From assembly GCF_900110575.1 (NCBI RefSeq), contig NZ_FOEF01000008.1:124001-188000 (forward strand): 64,000 nucleotides of DNA, given 5' to 3'. This document shows positions 22,543 to 31,285 of this stretch, in pieces. Each line of letters begins with the position of its first letter. Within the stretch, counting starts at the first letter, position 1. The position numbers and the translations under genes are program-made. The notes beneath the pieces are model-generated. The model searched no databases and was not told where the DNA came from. It saw only the letters and a list, made by a program, of their open reading frames with translations. This DNA is from Amycolatopsis saalfeldensis (GTDB taxonomy: Bacteria > Actinomycetota > Actinomycetes > Mycobacteriales > Pseudonocardiaceae).

Positions 22543-23855
22543 TGAGCGTGTTGGCGGTCGGGCTTTCCCATCGCAGCGCGGAGCTGAGCACGCTCGAGCG
22601 GGCCGCCGTGCCCGCCGGCGAGCTGGTGAAGCTGCTGCACGACCTGCAACAGGCCGAGCACGTCAGCGAAGCGATGCTGGTGTCCACGTGCAACCGCATC
22701 GAGGTCTACGCGGTGGTCGAGACCTTCCACGGCGGCGTCAACGACGTGTCCGACGTGCTCGCCCGCCAGGCCGGCATGGAGCCCGCGGAGCTGTACGACA
22801 GCCTGTACGTGCATTACGCGGGCGCGGCTGTGGAGCACCTCTTCTCCGTCACCTCGGGCCTGGACTCGATGGTGGTCGGCGAGACGCAGATCCTCGGCCA
22901 GGTCCGCGCGGCGTACGCCACCGCGCGTGAGGCCGGCACCGTCGGCCGCACGCTGCACGAGCTGATCCAGACCACGCTGCGCGTCGGCAAGCGGGTGCAC
23001 TCCGAGACCGGGCTGGACAAGCTGGGCGCGTCCGTCGTGTCCGAGGCGCTGGCCGCCGCGGGTGAGCTGGCCGGGAAGCACGCGCTGATCGTGGGCGCGG
23101 GCTCCATGGGCGCCCTCACCGCTTCGCACCTGCGCAAGGCGGGCATCGGCCGGATCACCGTGGCCAACCGCACCGAGGCGAACGCCGTGCGGCTCGCCGC
23201 GAAGGTCACCGAGCAGGGCGTGCCCGCGCAGTCGGTGCCGCTGTCGGGCGTGGCCGCGGCGGTCGCCGAGGCCGACGTCGTCGTGTGCTGCACCGGCGCG
23301 CAGAACGCCGTCTTCACCCCCGAGCACGTGCCCGCCCGCGCGGGCCGCGCGCTGGTGGTCTGCGACCTCGGCATGCCGAAGGACGTCGACGTCGAGGTCG
23401 CCCACCTGGCCGACGTCACCGTCGTCGACCTGGAGACGATTCAGCGCCGCATGCGCGAGGCCGGCGCGCCGACCACCGAACGGCAGAAGGCCAAGGCCGA
23501 CGGCATCGTGCTGGACGAGGTGCGCGAGTACCTCGCCGGCCAGCGTCGGGCCGAGGTCACCCCCACCGTCACCGCGCTGCGCCGCCGCGCGGCCGAGGTG
23601 GTGGACGCGGAGCTGCTCCGCCTGGACAACCGGCTGCCGGAGCTCGACGGCCAGGTTCGCGAAGAGGTCGGCCGCACGGTGCGCCGGGTGGTCGACAAGC
23701 TGCTGCACGCACCGACCGTGCGGGTCAAGCAGCTGGCCGCCGAGACGGCCGATACCGACTACGCCAACGCGCTGCGTGAGCTGTTCTGTCTCGACCCGCA
23801 GGCCCCCGCGGCCATGGCGAGTCCCACCGCGCCGCCAGAGAACGAGAAGAAGTAG
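22542..23855 (+). CDS. hemA: Glutamyl-tRNA reductase
   Basis: A 437-residue enzyme that makes glutamate-1-semialdehyde from glutamyl-tRNA with NADPH, the first step of C5 heme synthesis. Seen: the N-terminal catalytic domain with the nucleophile Cys50 in LVSTCNRIEVYA, GLDSMVVGETQILGQV, the NADPH loop LIVGAGSMGALTASHL, and the C-terminal dimerisation helices. Product is handed to HemL, encoded about 11 kb downstream. Start ATG at 22542 overlaps the rex stop (TGATG), so heme synthesis is directly coupled to Rex translation and to its redox-controlled promoter. Confidence 0.97.
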   Translation: MSVLAVGLSHRSAELSTLERAAVPAGELVKLLHDLQQAEHVSEAMLVSTCNRIEVYAVVETFHGGVNDVSDVLARQAGMEPAELYDSLYVHYAGAAVEHLFSVTSGLDSMVVGETQILGQVRAAYATAREAGTVGRTLHELIQTTLRVGKRVHSETGLDKLGASVVSEALAAAGELAGKHALIVGAGSMGALTASHLRKAGIGRITVANRTEANAVRLAAKVTEQGVPAQSVPLSGVAAAVAEADVVVCCTGAQNAVFTPEHVPARAGRALVVCDLGMPKDVDVEVAHLADVTVVDLETIQRRMREAGAPTTERQKAKADGIVLDEVREYLAGQRRAEVTPTVTALRRRAAEVVDAELLRLDNRLPELDGQVREEVGRTVRRVVDKLLHAPTVRVKQLAAETADTDYANALRELFCLDPQAPAAMASPTAPPENEKK

Positions 23856-23858
23856 TAC

Positions 23859-24806
23859 GTGAGCAGAGTCATTCGCATCGGCACGCGGGGCAGCAAGCTC
23901 GCCCTCGCGCAGACCGGGACCATCGCCGACGCGCTGCGCGCCACCGGCGTCGAGGTCGAGATCGTCCCCATCACCACCCCGGGGGACCGCTCCGACAAGC
24001 CGATCCCGCAGATCGGCGTGGGCGTGTTCACCTCCTCGCTGCGGGAAGCCTTGCAGCGCAAGGAGATCGACCTCATCGTGCACTCCTTGAAGGACTTGCC
24101 GACGACGCCGGAGCCCGGTCTCGTGGTCGCCGCCATCCCGCCGCGCGCCGACCCGCGCGACGCGTTGATCGCGCGTGACGGCCTCACTCTGGGCGAGCTT
24201 CCGCCGGGCTCGACGGTGGGCACGGGCTCGCTTCGGCGCACCGCTCAGCTGCGCGCGCTGGGCCTCGGTTTGGAAATCGTGCCGATCCGAGGCAATATCG
24301 ACACCCGCATGCGCAAGGTCGCCGACGGAGTGCTCGACGCCGTGGTGCTCGCGCGTGCCGGACTGGCCCGGATCGGCCGGGACGGGGAGATCACCGAGAC
24401 CCTCGACCCGATCCAGATGCTGCCCGCCCCCGCGCAGGGGGCGCTGGCGCTGGAGTGCCGGGCCGCCGACGTGGACGTGGAGCACCTGCTCGCGTCCACT
24501 TTGGACGACGAGGGCACGCGGGCCGCGGTGACGGCCGAACGGGCCATGATGGCCGCGCTCGAGGCGGGGTGCAGCTCGCCGATCGGCGCGCTCGCCGAGA
24601 TCGTCGAGGACTTCGACGCCGAGGGCGCGGTCGTGGAACGCATCTCGCTGCGCGGCACCGCGGCCGCCGAGGGCGAGAACGGTGCGGTCGACATGGTGCG
24701 GGCCATCGCACTCGCCGACCGCAGCGAAGCCGAGCAGCTGGGCCGGACACTGGCCGCCGAGCTGCTCGACCTGGGAGCCGGTGCCCTGTCCGGCCCCGCC
24801 CAGTGA
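23859..24806 (+). CDS. hemC: Porphobilinogen deaminase (hydroxymethylbilane synthase)
   Basis: A 315-residue enzyme that polymerises four porphobilinogens to hydroxymethylbilane. Seen: IRIGTRGSKLALAQ at the N-terminus, HSLKDLPTTPEPG with substrate-binding residues, TGSLRRTAQLRALG, and the dipyrromethane cofactor attachment Cys238 in LEAGCSSPIGAL. GTG start 3 nt after the hemA stop. Member of the rex-hemACD transcript. Confidence 0.97.
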   Translation: MSRVIRIGTRGSKLALAQTGTIADALRATGVEVEIVPITTPGDRSDKPIPQIGVGVFTSSLREALQRKEIDLIVHSLKDLPTTPEPGLVVAAIPPRADPRDALIARDGLTLGELPPGSTVGTGSLRRTAQLRALGLGLEIVPIRGNIDTRMRKVADGVLDAVVLARAGLARIGRDGEITETLDPIQMLPAPAQGALALECRAADVDVEHLLASTLDDEGTRAAVTAERAMMAALEAGCSSPIGALAEIVEDFDAEGAVVERISLRGTAAAEGENGAVDMVRAIALADRSEAEQLGRTLAAELLDLGAGALSGPAQ

Positions 24807-24891
24807 CGCCAGCGTCACCGACCCGAACGACCAGCACCACACACCTGCGGCCAATGACGCACCCCGGCCGCTCAAGAGGAGAACGCCAGAG

Positions 24892-26424
24892 ATGACCCCC
24901 GCTCGCAAGACCACAGGGCGTGTCGCCTTCGTGGGCTCGGGCCCCGGTGACGCCGGACTGCTCACCGTCCGCGCCCAGGAGCTGCTCGCCAAGGCCGAGG
25001 TCGTGGTGACCGACCCCGACGTGCCGGCCGGCGTGCTCGCGCTCGCCGCGCCCGGCGCCGAGGTACGGCCCGCCGTCGGCGAGCCCGCCGACGTCGCCAA
25101 GGACCTGACCGCCGAGGCCAAGGCCGGCCGGCTCGCGCTGCGCCTGGTCGCCGGCGACCCGCTGACCAGCGCCGCCGTCGTGGCCGAGGTGCAGGCCGTG
25201 GCCCGCACCTCCGCCGTGTTCGACGTCGTGCCCGGTGTTTCGCCCGGTGCCGCAGTCCCCGCGTACGCCGGGGTGGCGCTCGGTGGCACGCACACCGAGG
25301 TCGACGTCCGCGGCGACGTCGACTGGGGCGCGCTCGCCGTCGTCCCCGGCCCGCTCGTGCTGCACGCGACTTCGCAGCACCTCGCCGAGGCCGCCAGCCG
25401 GCTGACCGAGAAGGGGCTGGCCCCCAGCACCCCGGTCGCCGTCACCGCGAACGGCACCATCAACACCCAGCGCACGCTGGACACCACGCTGAGCTCGCTC
25501 GCGAACGACGCCGGCGAGCTGGTCGGCCCGCTGATCGTCACCGTCGGCCAGGCCGCCGGGCATCGCTCGAAGCTCTCCTGGTGGGAGTCGCGCGCGCTGT
25601 ACGGCTGGAAGGTGCTGGTGCCGCGCACCAAGGAGCAGGCCGGCGAGATGGCCGAGCGCCTGCGCGGCCACGGCGCGACCTCGCACGAGGTGCCCACGAT
25701 CTCCGTCGAGCCGCCGCGTAGCCCGGCGCAGATGGAGCGCTCGGTGAAGGGCCTCGTCGACGGCCGTTACCAGTGGATCGTGTTCACCTCCACCAACGCG
25801 GTGCGCGCGGTGTGGGAGAAGTTCGAGGAGTTCGGCCTCGACGCGCGGGCCTTCTCGGGCGTGAAGATCGCCTGCGTCGGCCAGTCGACGGCGGAGAAGG
25901 TGCGCTCGTTCGGCATCATCCCCGAGCTGGTGCCCGAGGGCGAGCAGTCTTCGGAAGGCCTGCTGGCCGAGTTCCCGCCGTACGACGACGTGCTCGACCC
26001 GGTCGACCGCGTGCTGCTGCCTCGCGCCGACATCGCCACCGAGACCCTTTCAGCCGGCCTGCGCGACCGCGGCTGGGAGATCGACGACGTGACGGCGTAC
26101 CGGACCGTCCGCGCCGCTCCGCCGCCGGCCGAGACCCGCGAGATGATCAAGACCGGCGGTTTCGACGCGGTCTGCTTCACCTCGTCCTCGACCGTGCGGA
26201 ACCTCGTCGGCATCGCCGGCAAGCCGCACACCCGCACGCTGGTCGCGTGCATCGGCCCGAAGACCGCGGAAACCGCCGTGGAGTTCGGGCTGCGGGTCGA
26301 CGTCCAGCCGGAGAAGGCCGACGTCCCCCACCTGGTCGACGCACTGGCCGAGCACGCCGCCCGGCTCCGCGCGGAAGGCGCCCTGCCGCCGCCGCGCAAG
26401 GCGAAGCGCGCCCGCCGCAGCTGA
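24892..26424 (+). CDS. hemD: HemD: uroporphyrinogen-III synthase fused to a degenerate methyltransferase domain
   Basis: A 510-residue two-domain protein. Residues 1 to about 235 resemble a CobA-type SAM methyltransferase (VGSGPGDAGLLTVRAQELL, PGVSPGAAVPAYAGV), but the GDPxVFGRG motif is reduced to AGDPLTSAAV, so methylation activity is doubtful. Residues about 245-500 are uroporphyrinogen-III synthase (VLVPRTKEQAGEMAERL, WIVFTSTNAVRAVWEKF, FTSSSTVRNLV), which cyclises hydroxymethylbilane. The fusion is usual in actinobacteria. ATG 24892 follows AGAGGAGAA. The 85-bp gap after hemC holds nothing else. A strong hairpin ends the transcript. Confidence 0.93.
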   Translation: MTPARKTTGRVAFVGSGPGDAGLLTVRAQELLAKAEVVVTDPDVPAGVLALAAPGAEVRPAVGEPADVAKDLTAEAKAGRLALRLVAGDPLTSAAVVAEVQAVARTSAVFDVVPGVSPGAAVPAYAGVALGGTHTEVDVRGDVDWGALAVVPGPLVLHATSQHLAEAASRLTEKGLAPSTPVAVTANGTINTQRTLDTTLSSLANDAGELVGPLIVTVGQAAGHRSKLSWWESRALYGWKVLVPRTKEQAGEMAERLRGHGATSHEVPTISVEPPRSPAQMERSVKGLVDGRYQWIVFTSTNAVRAVWEKFEEFGLDARAFSGVKIACVGQSTAEKVRSFGIIPELVPEGEQSSEGLLAEFPPYDDVLDPVDRVLLPRADIATETLSAGLRDRGWEIDDVTAYRTVRAAPPPAETREMIKTGGFDAVCFTSSSTVRNLVGIAGKPHTRTLVACIGPKTAETAVEFGLRVDVQPEKADVPHLVDALAEHAARLRAEGALPPPRKAKRARRS

Positions 26425-26434
26425 CGCGTCTTGT

Positions 26435-26472
26435 GTCGAAGGCCCTTTCCCGGTCGGGGAAGGGCCTTCGAC
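26435..26472 (+). terminator. Terminator of the rex-hemACD operon
   Basis: A 17-bp stem (26435-26451 with 26456-26472, one wobble) with loop GGTC begins 10 nt after the hemD stop. There is no T-run. It separates hemB, which has its own promoter, from the operon. Confidence 0.85.
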
Positions 26473-26511
26473 GCGTTCGGGGCGCGGGAAAAGCGCGTCC
26501 AGCTGCCGGAG

Positions 26512-26517
26512 TACCGT
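26512..26517 (+). promoter_or_regulatory. -10 element of hemB
   Basis: TACCGT ends 7 nt before the GTG at 26525, supporting that GTG as start and a leaderless message. Confidence 0.5.
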
Positions 26518-26524
26518 GGACGGG

Positions 26525-27496
26525 GTGTTCCCCGAGCATCGACCCCGCAGGCTCCGTACCACGCCGGCCATGCGCAGGCTGGTCGGTGAAACGACGCTTC
26601 GCCCGCGTCAGCTGATCCTCCCCATGTTCGTGGCCGAGGGCCTCGACGCGCCGCGGCCGATTTCGAGCATGCCCGGCGTGGTGCAGCACACCCGGGACAC
26701 GCTGCGGAAGGCAGCGGTCGACGCCGTCAACGCGGGCGTCGGCGGGCTCATGCTGTTCGGCATCCCCGCGAAGCGCGACGCCGAGGGCTCGGGCGCCATC
26801 GACGAGAACGGCATCCTCAACGTCGCGCTGCGCGACCTGCGGAGCGAACTCGGCGACTCCACCGTCCTGATGGCCGACACCTGCCTCGACGAGTTCACCG
26901 ACCACGGCCACTGCGGTGTGCTCGACGCGGACGGCGACGTGGACAACGACGCGACCCTGCGCCTGTACGCCGAGATGGCCGTGGCACAGGTGGAAGCGGG
27001 CGCGCACGTGCTCGGGCCCAGCGGGATGATGGACGGCCAGGTCGGCGTCATCCGCCGGGCCCTCGACGAGGTCGGCCACAGCGAGGCGGCGATCCTGGCG
27101 TACGCGGCGAAGTTCGCGAGCGCGTTCTACGGCCCGTTCCGCGAGGCCGTCGACTCCCAGCTCAAGGGCGACCGCAAGACCTACCAGCAGGACCCCGGCA
27201 ATGTGCGCGAGGCGCTGCGGGAGATCGAGCTGGACCTCGCCGAGGGCGCGGACATGGTCATGGTCAAGCCGGCTCTGTCCTATTTGGACGTCATCAAGGC
27301 GGCGGCCGACATCTCCCCGGTTCCGGTTGCGGCGTACAACATCTCGGGTGAGTACGCGATGGTCGAGGCGGCCGCGGCGAACGGCTGGCTGGACCGCGAG
27401 CGGACCGTGCTCGAGGTGCTCACGTCCATCCGCCGCGCGGGGGCCGACCTGATCCTCACCTACTGGGCCGCCGAGGCCGCGGCCTGGCTCGACTGA
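26525..27496 (+). CDS. hemB: Delta-aminolevulinic acid dehydratase (porphobilinogen synthase)
   Basis: A 323-residue TIM-barrel enzyme joining two 5-aminolevulinates to porphobilinogen. Seen: FPEHRPRRLRTTPAMRRLV at the N-terminus, the Schiff-base lysines Lys196 (AYAAKFASAFYG) and Lys248 (MVMVKPALSY). The metal loop reads DTCLDEFTDHGHCG, with Asp in place of the middle Cys of the three-Cys zinc site, so the metal choice is mixed. GTG 26525 is chosen over 26516 because the family begins at this residue and a -10 hexamer sits 7 nt upstream. Monocistronic. Confidence 0.96.
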   Translation: MFPEHRPRRLRTTPAMRRLVGETTLRPRQLILPMFVAEGLDAPRPISSMPGVVQHTRDTLRKAAVDAVNAGVGGLMLFGIPAKRDAEGSGAIDENGILNVALRDLRSELGDSTVLMADTCLDEFTDHGHCGVLDADGDVDNDATLRLYAEMAVAQVEAGAHVLGPSGMMDGQVGVIRRALDEVGHSEAAILAYAAKFASAFYGPFREAVDSQLKGDRKTYQQDPGNVREALREIELDLAEGADMVMVKPALSYLDVIKAAADISPVPVAAYNISGEYAMVEAAAANGWLDRERTVLEVLTSIRRAGADLILTYWAAEAAAWLD

Positions 27497-27523
27497 GCAC
27501 TTCGCCGAGTCGGGACCAGGCGG

Positions 27524-27552
27524 CTGACCTGGGCCGCAGGCTGGGCTAGAGT
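27524..27552 (+). promoter_or_regulatory. Promoter of the 27559 membrane-protein operon
   Basis: -35 CTGACC (27524-27529), 17-bp spacer, -10 TAGAGT (27547-27552), then 6 nt to the GTG start at 27559; leaderless type. Confidence 0.55.
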
Positions 27553-27558
27553 CCTCGG

Positions 27559-28401
27559 GTGGCCGAGAAGGACGAGAACATCGCCAGCTCCGAAGCGACC
27601 CCCGGACTGACCTCCGACCGGGTTCCCGCGCCTGAACTGGCCAAACCCGCTGACGGACCTGCGCCCGATGCGGCGGCCGGTGCCGGTGCGGCCTCCGGCT
27701 CCGGCGACGGCGCCAAGCCCGGCGGTGCGGCCGAGTCCGCTGCCGCAGCGGACTCCAACTCCGGCAACGGCGCCAAGCCCGGCGCTGCGGCCGAGTCCGG
27801 CAATGGGGCCAAGCCCACTGCCGCGCTGAACTCCGCTGCCGCGCCCAAGTCCGGCACAGCAGCCAAACAGACCGAGCCTCCCGGGCTCACCTCCGATCGG
27901 CTGCGGGTCAAGGGCCGGTCGCCCGATCCGGTGCTGCCGGGGCAGGCCGCGCCTGTGGTGAACCCGCCCCTGCCGGTCACGATTTCGTTCTGGCTGTGGA
28001 TCGCTGCCGGGGTGGTGGTCATCGTCGGGCAGGCGTACACGCTGTTGATCAAGGATCAGCTGGTCGCCGAGCTGGTCAGGCAGAACCAGCAGGGCACCGG
28101 GCAGAAGGTGGCGCCGGATCAGATCGCGTCGGGCACCAACACGCTGGTGTGGCTGCTGCTGATCGGCGGGGTGGTGTTCGCGGTGTTGCTGGGGCTGTTC
28201 GCGTGGAAGGCGCGGGAGGGCACGCGGTCGGCGCGTTCGGTGCTGACCGGGCTGGCCATCGTCTGCGTGCTGTTCCAGATCGTCATCTTCTACAACTTCT
28301 TCACGCTCATCGCGGCGTTCGTGCTGCTGATCGCGCTGGTGCTGATGTACCTGCCGAGCGTGGCGAACTACTTCCCGAAGGTCGGCAAGAAGCTCCCGTG
28401 A
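27559..28401 (+). CDS. Membrane protein with Ala/Gly-rich N-terminal repeats
   Basis: A 280-residue protein. The first 130 residues are low complexity, with repeated blocks of type SGNGAKPGAAAE, and probably disordered in the cytoplasm. Four hydrophobic helices follow (about 138-158, 190-212, 224-244, 248-268) and the C-terminus is basic (VGKKLP). Located just after hemB as is the mycobacterial membrane protein Rv0513, but no function is known. The stop overlaps the next start (GTGA), and three small membrane proteins follow each other in one operon. Confidence 0.7.
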   Translation: MAEKDENIASSEATPGLTSDRVPAPELAKPADGPAPDAAAGAGAASGSGDGAKPGGAAESAAAADSNSGNGAKPGAAAESGNGAKPTAALNSAAAPKSGTAAKQTEPPGLTSDRLRVKGRSPDPVLPGQAAPVVNPPLPVTISFWLWIAAGVVVIVGQAYTLLIKDQLVAELVRQNQQGTGQKVAPDQIASGTNTLVWLLLIGGVVFAVLLGLFAWKAREGTRSARSVLTGLAIVCVLFQIVIFYNFFTLIAAFVLLIALVLMYLPSVANYFPKVGKKLP

Positions 28402-28844
28402 CCAGGACGCTGTACTCCGAGGCCGGCGTCGGCTGGCTGGCGCTGGTCTGGGGACCGCTGTTCGCGCTGCTGGGCGCGCTGGCGGAGCTGGCTACGGGCG
28501 GCCCGGTGCACACCGTCGCGTGGATCATGATCGCGATCGGGCTGTGCGCGCTGACCTTGCCGTGGGTCTACGCGCGGCGGCGGTTCCTCTCGCTCGAGGT
28601 GACCACGCATGGGCTGCGGCAAGGCCGGGAACAGCTGGAGGCGGCGCGCATCGCCGCCGTGACCGACGTCGGCACCCCCGTCGGCGCGCGGGTGCTCGGC
28701 GGCGGCTGGACGGTGCCGCGCAAGTACGACGAGCTGCCCGTGAAACTCGACGACGGCACGGTGGTGCTCGCCTGGGCCCGTGACGTCGAGGCACTGCGGG
28801 ACGCGCTGTCCGAGCTGGCCGAAGCCAACGGGAATCAGGATTGA
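28398..28844 (+). CDS. Small membrane protein, DUF3093-like layout uncertain
   Basis: A 148-residue protein with two N-terminal helices (about 10-30 and 38-56) and a C-terminal soluble part with a beta-rich pattern (VTDVGTPVGARVLGGGW, PVKLDDGTVVLAWARD) that looks like a PH-type or DUF3093-like domain. The family call is tentative. GTG start overlaps the stop of the preceding membrane protein. No catalytic residues recognised. Confidence 0.62.
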   Translation: MTRTLYSEAGVGWLALVWGPLFALLGALAELATGGPVHTVAWIMIAIGLCALTLPWVYARRRFLSLEVTTHGLRQGREQLEAARIAAVTDVGTPVGARVLGGGWTVPRKYDELPVKLDDGTVVLAWARDVEALRDALSELAEANGNQD

Positions 28845-28861
28845 GTGAGAGGCTTGCACGC

Positions 28862-29200
28862 GTGATCGACCTACCCCAGCCGACGGGCCGCGAGCTCTGG
28901 CCGCCCGAGGAACCGGAAACGCCCGCGCGGCTCAACGAGCCCTGGCGCGCGTTCGTCGCGCTCGGCGAGGTGATCGTGGCGGCTTTGCTGCTGTGGGCGG
29001 CGTTCGCACTGTGGCACGCGGGAGTCGTCACGGTCGTCACGACGGCCGGGGACGGCGCGCGGCTGGCCTCGCAGCGGGTGTTCGGCGGGCCCATCGCGGG
29101 TGCGCTCGGCGTCGGCACGGTGGCCGCCGTCGTGCTGGTGGACGCGGTTCGTCAGCTGTTGCTCGCGGTGCGTGCGCGCCGCCGCAAGAAGAAGGACTGA
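28862..29200 (+). CDS. Small two-helix membrane protein
   Basis: A 112-residue protein with the N-terminal motif VIDLPQPTGRELWPPEEPE, two membrane helices (about 36-58 and 75-97) and a basic C-terminus (RARRRKKKD). GTG 28862 is chosen because GAGAGG (28847-28852) sits 9 nt upstream; a TTG at 28841 overlapping the previous stop is an alternative that adds 7 residues. Function unknown. Last gene of the three-gene membrane operon. Confidence 0.6.
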   Translation: MIDLPQPTGRELWPPEEPETPARLNEPWRAFVALGEVIVAALLLWAAFALWHAGVVTVVTTAGDGARLASQRVFGGPIAGALGVGTVAAVVLVDAVRQLLLAVRARRRKKKD

Positions 29201-29285
29201 CTTCGCAAGTCGAGACGGCCGATACACAGCTCCCCCACAGGGAACCAACAGCTGACTGCTAACCATCGGCACCAGTCTTTCCCGC

Positions 29286-30584
29286 ATGACACGTACCCGG
29301 ACATGGGTGATCAACGGCGCGCTGGTGGTGCTGCTCGGCGGGGCCGCCTTCGGGATCTACCAGGCCTTCACGCCCGCGGCCAACACCGCGCAGGCGCAGA
29401 GCCGGACCACCCCGGTGCGGCTGGCGACCGTGACGCAGACCGTGTCGGCCGCCGGCACGGTGGCCAGCAATTACACCGGCGCCGCGAACTTCGCCACCTC
29501 CGGCAAGGTCACCAGCATCGGCGTGAAGGTCGGCGACGTGGTGAGCGCCGGGCAGCAGCTCGCCACCATCGACGCCACGCAGGCGGACAAACAGCTCCAG
29601 GTCGCGAAGGCGAACCTCGGCGTGGCCGAGGACAACCTCACCGCCGGTGAAAACGCCCCGGCGACCACGTCCACGTCCACCGGCCAGGGTCAGGGACAGA
29701 GCCAGAGCCAGAGCCAGGCGAGCAGCCAGGACACCGTCGCCTCGTTGCAGGCCAAGGTGGATCAGGCCCAGCTCGACGTCGACACCGCGCAGGCGGCGGT
29801 CGACGCCACCGTGCTCACCGCCCCCGGCGCGGGCACGGTCACCGCGGTCAACGGCACCGTCGGCCAGCAGACCGGCAGCGGCTCGTCCGGCAGCGGGCAG
29901 TCCTCGTCCGGCGCGCAGTCCGGCTCGAGCGGCGGGCAGCAGTCCGGCGCGGCCAGCTCGTCGTCTTCCTCGTCGTCGAGCAGCAGCAGCGGGTTCATCG
30001 ACATCACGGACATGAGCAACCTGGTGGTGGACACCTCCATCGCCGAGATCGACGTCAGCAAGGTGAAGGCGGGCCAGAAGGCCACGGTGACCTTCAACGC
30101 GACGCCGGACCAACCCGTTCAGGCCAGTGTCGCGGAGGTCGACCTCACGCCGACCACCAGCGGCAGCGTCGTCTCGTACGGCGCCCGGCTCACGCTGACC
30201 AACCCGCCGGCCGGGCTGCGGCCCGGGCAGTCGGCGAGCGTGGTGGTCACCGTCGCCGAGGCCGACAACGTGCTCAGCGTGCCCGCGGCCGCCGTGACCA
30301 CCGCCGGTTCCACCAGCGTCGTCACGGTGGTGCAGAACGGGCAGGACGTCACCCGCCAGGTCGAGCTCGGCGTGCGCGGTGAGTCCACAGTGGAGATCAA
30401 GTCCGGGCTCAGCGAGGGGGACAGCGTGGTGCTGACCGCCGCGTCGCCCACCGCCACGACCGGAGCGGGCGGCCAGCGAGGCGGTACCGGCGGCTTCGGC
30501 GGAACCGGTGGTTTCGGGGGCACCGGCGGCACGGGCGGGTTCGGCGGCACTGGTGGCACCGGTGGAGCCAGGGGACGCGGATGA
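29286..30584 (+). CDS. Efflux adaptor protein (MacA/HlyD family)
   Basis: A 432-residue membrane-anchored adaptor for an ABC exporter. Seen: an N-terminal anchor helix (about 10-30), a biotinyl-lipoyl-type beta domain (FATSGKVTSIGVKVGDVVSAG), a short coiled-coil (TVASLQAKVDQAQLDVDTAQ), and a beta-barrel domain (VKAGQKATVTFN). The hairpin region carries a Gln/Ser tract and a Gly/Ser insertion ending in 12 consecutive Ser. The C-terminus is a Gly/Thr/Phe repeat (GGFGGTGG). With the following ATPase and permease it forms a MacAB-like export unit; the substrate is unknown. ATG overlap couples it to the ATPase gene. Confidence 0.82.
   Translation: MTRTRTWVINGALVVLLGGAAFGIYQAFTPAANTAQAQSRTTPVRLATVTQTVSAAGTVASNYTGAANFATSGKVTSIGVKVGDVVSAGQQLATIDATQADKQLQVAKANLGVAEDNLTAGENAPATTSTSTGQGQGQSQSQSQASSQDTVASLQAKVDQAQLDVDTAQAAVDATVLTAPGAGTVTAVNGTVGQQTGSGSSGSGQSSSGAQSGSSGGQQSGAASSSSSSSSSSSSGFIDITDMSNLVVDTSIAEIDVSKVKAGQKATVTFNATPDQPVQASVAEVDLTPTTSGSVVSYGARLTLTNPPAGLRPGQSASVVVTVAEADNVLSVPAAAVTTAGSTSVVTVVQNGQDVTRQVELGVRGESTVEIKSGLSEGDSVVLTAASPTATTGAGGQRGGTGGFGGTGGFGGTGGTGGFGGTGGTGGARGRG
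29955..29990 (+). repeat. Poly-serine codon tract (12 Ser)
   Basis: Twelve consecutive serine codons using a mix of AGC, TCG, TCT and TCC. The mixed codons mean it is not a simple microsatellite and was likely kept at protein level. Confidence 0.8.
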
Positions 30585-31285
30585 AGCCCGTGATCGCGGT
30601 CTCCGGACTGCGTAAGACTTACGGCTCCGGCGAGACTGCCGTGCACGCGCTGCGCGGAGTCGACCTCGTGGTGCAGCCGGGGGAGTACGTGGCCATCATG
30701 GGCGCCTCCGGCTCCGGCAAGTCCACGCTGCTGAACATGCTCGGCTGCCTCGACATGCCGACGGCCGGGGGTTACCGGCTCGACGGCTTCAGCGTCGCCG
30801 AACTCAACGAACGTCAGCTTGCCTTGCTGCGCAACCGAAAGATCGGCTTCATCTTCCAGTCGTTCAACCTCGTGCCGCGCACCAATGCGCTGTCCAATGT
30901 GGAGCTCCCCTTGGTCTACAGCGGACTGCGCCGCGGCCCGCGCCGCCGCCGCGCGCTCGCCGCGCTGGAGCTGGTGGGGCTGTCCGACCGGGCGAAGCAC
31001 CTGCCGAACGAGCTGTCCGGCGGGCAGCAGCAGCGGGTCGCCGTCGCGCGGGCGCTGGTCACCGGGCCCGCGCTGCTGCTCGCCGACGAGCCCACCGGCA
31101 ACCTGGACCGCGCCAGCACCGAGGACGTGCTCGGGGTGTTCGACCGGATCAACGCCCAGGGCCGCACCATCGTCGTGATCACGCACGAGGACGAGGTCGC
31201 CAAGCACGCGCACCGCGTGGTGCGGGTGAGCGACGGGCTGATCGTCTCGGACGAGGTCCGCCGCCGCGTCGGGGCCCTCGCGTGA
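30581..31285 (+). CDS. ABC transporter ATPase (MacB/LolD type)
   Basis: A 234-residue nucleotide-binding subunit. Seen: Walker A GASGSGKSTLLN, Q-loop FIFQSFNLVPRTNALSNVEL, signature LSGGQQQRVAVARAL, Walker B LLLADEPTGNLD and the H-loop ITHEDEVA. The family powers extracytoplasmic work through an FtsX-type permease rather than classical transport. ATG overlaps the adaptor stop and its own stop overlaps the permease start (GTGA). Confidence 0.95.
   Translation: MKPVIAVSGLRKTYGSGETAVHALRGVDLVVQPGEYVAIMGASGSGKSTLLNMLGCLDMPTAGGYRLDGFSVAELNERQLALLRNRKIGFIFQSFNLVPRTNALSNVELPLVYSGLRRGPRRRRALAALELVGLSDRAKHLPNELSGGQQQRVAVARALVTGPALLLADEPTGNLDRASTEDVLGVFDRINAQGRTIVVITHEDEVAKHAHRVVRVSDGLIVSDEVRRRVGALA

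Noticed and set aside
22068..25697. A 1209-codon open frame on the minus strand opposite rex-hemA-hemC-hemD
   Set aside because: It is an antisense shadow produced by GC-biased third positions. The plus strand has complete, motif-bearing genes throughout, and the antisense protein is low-complexity Arg/Ala/His-rich sequence.
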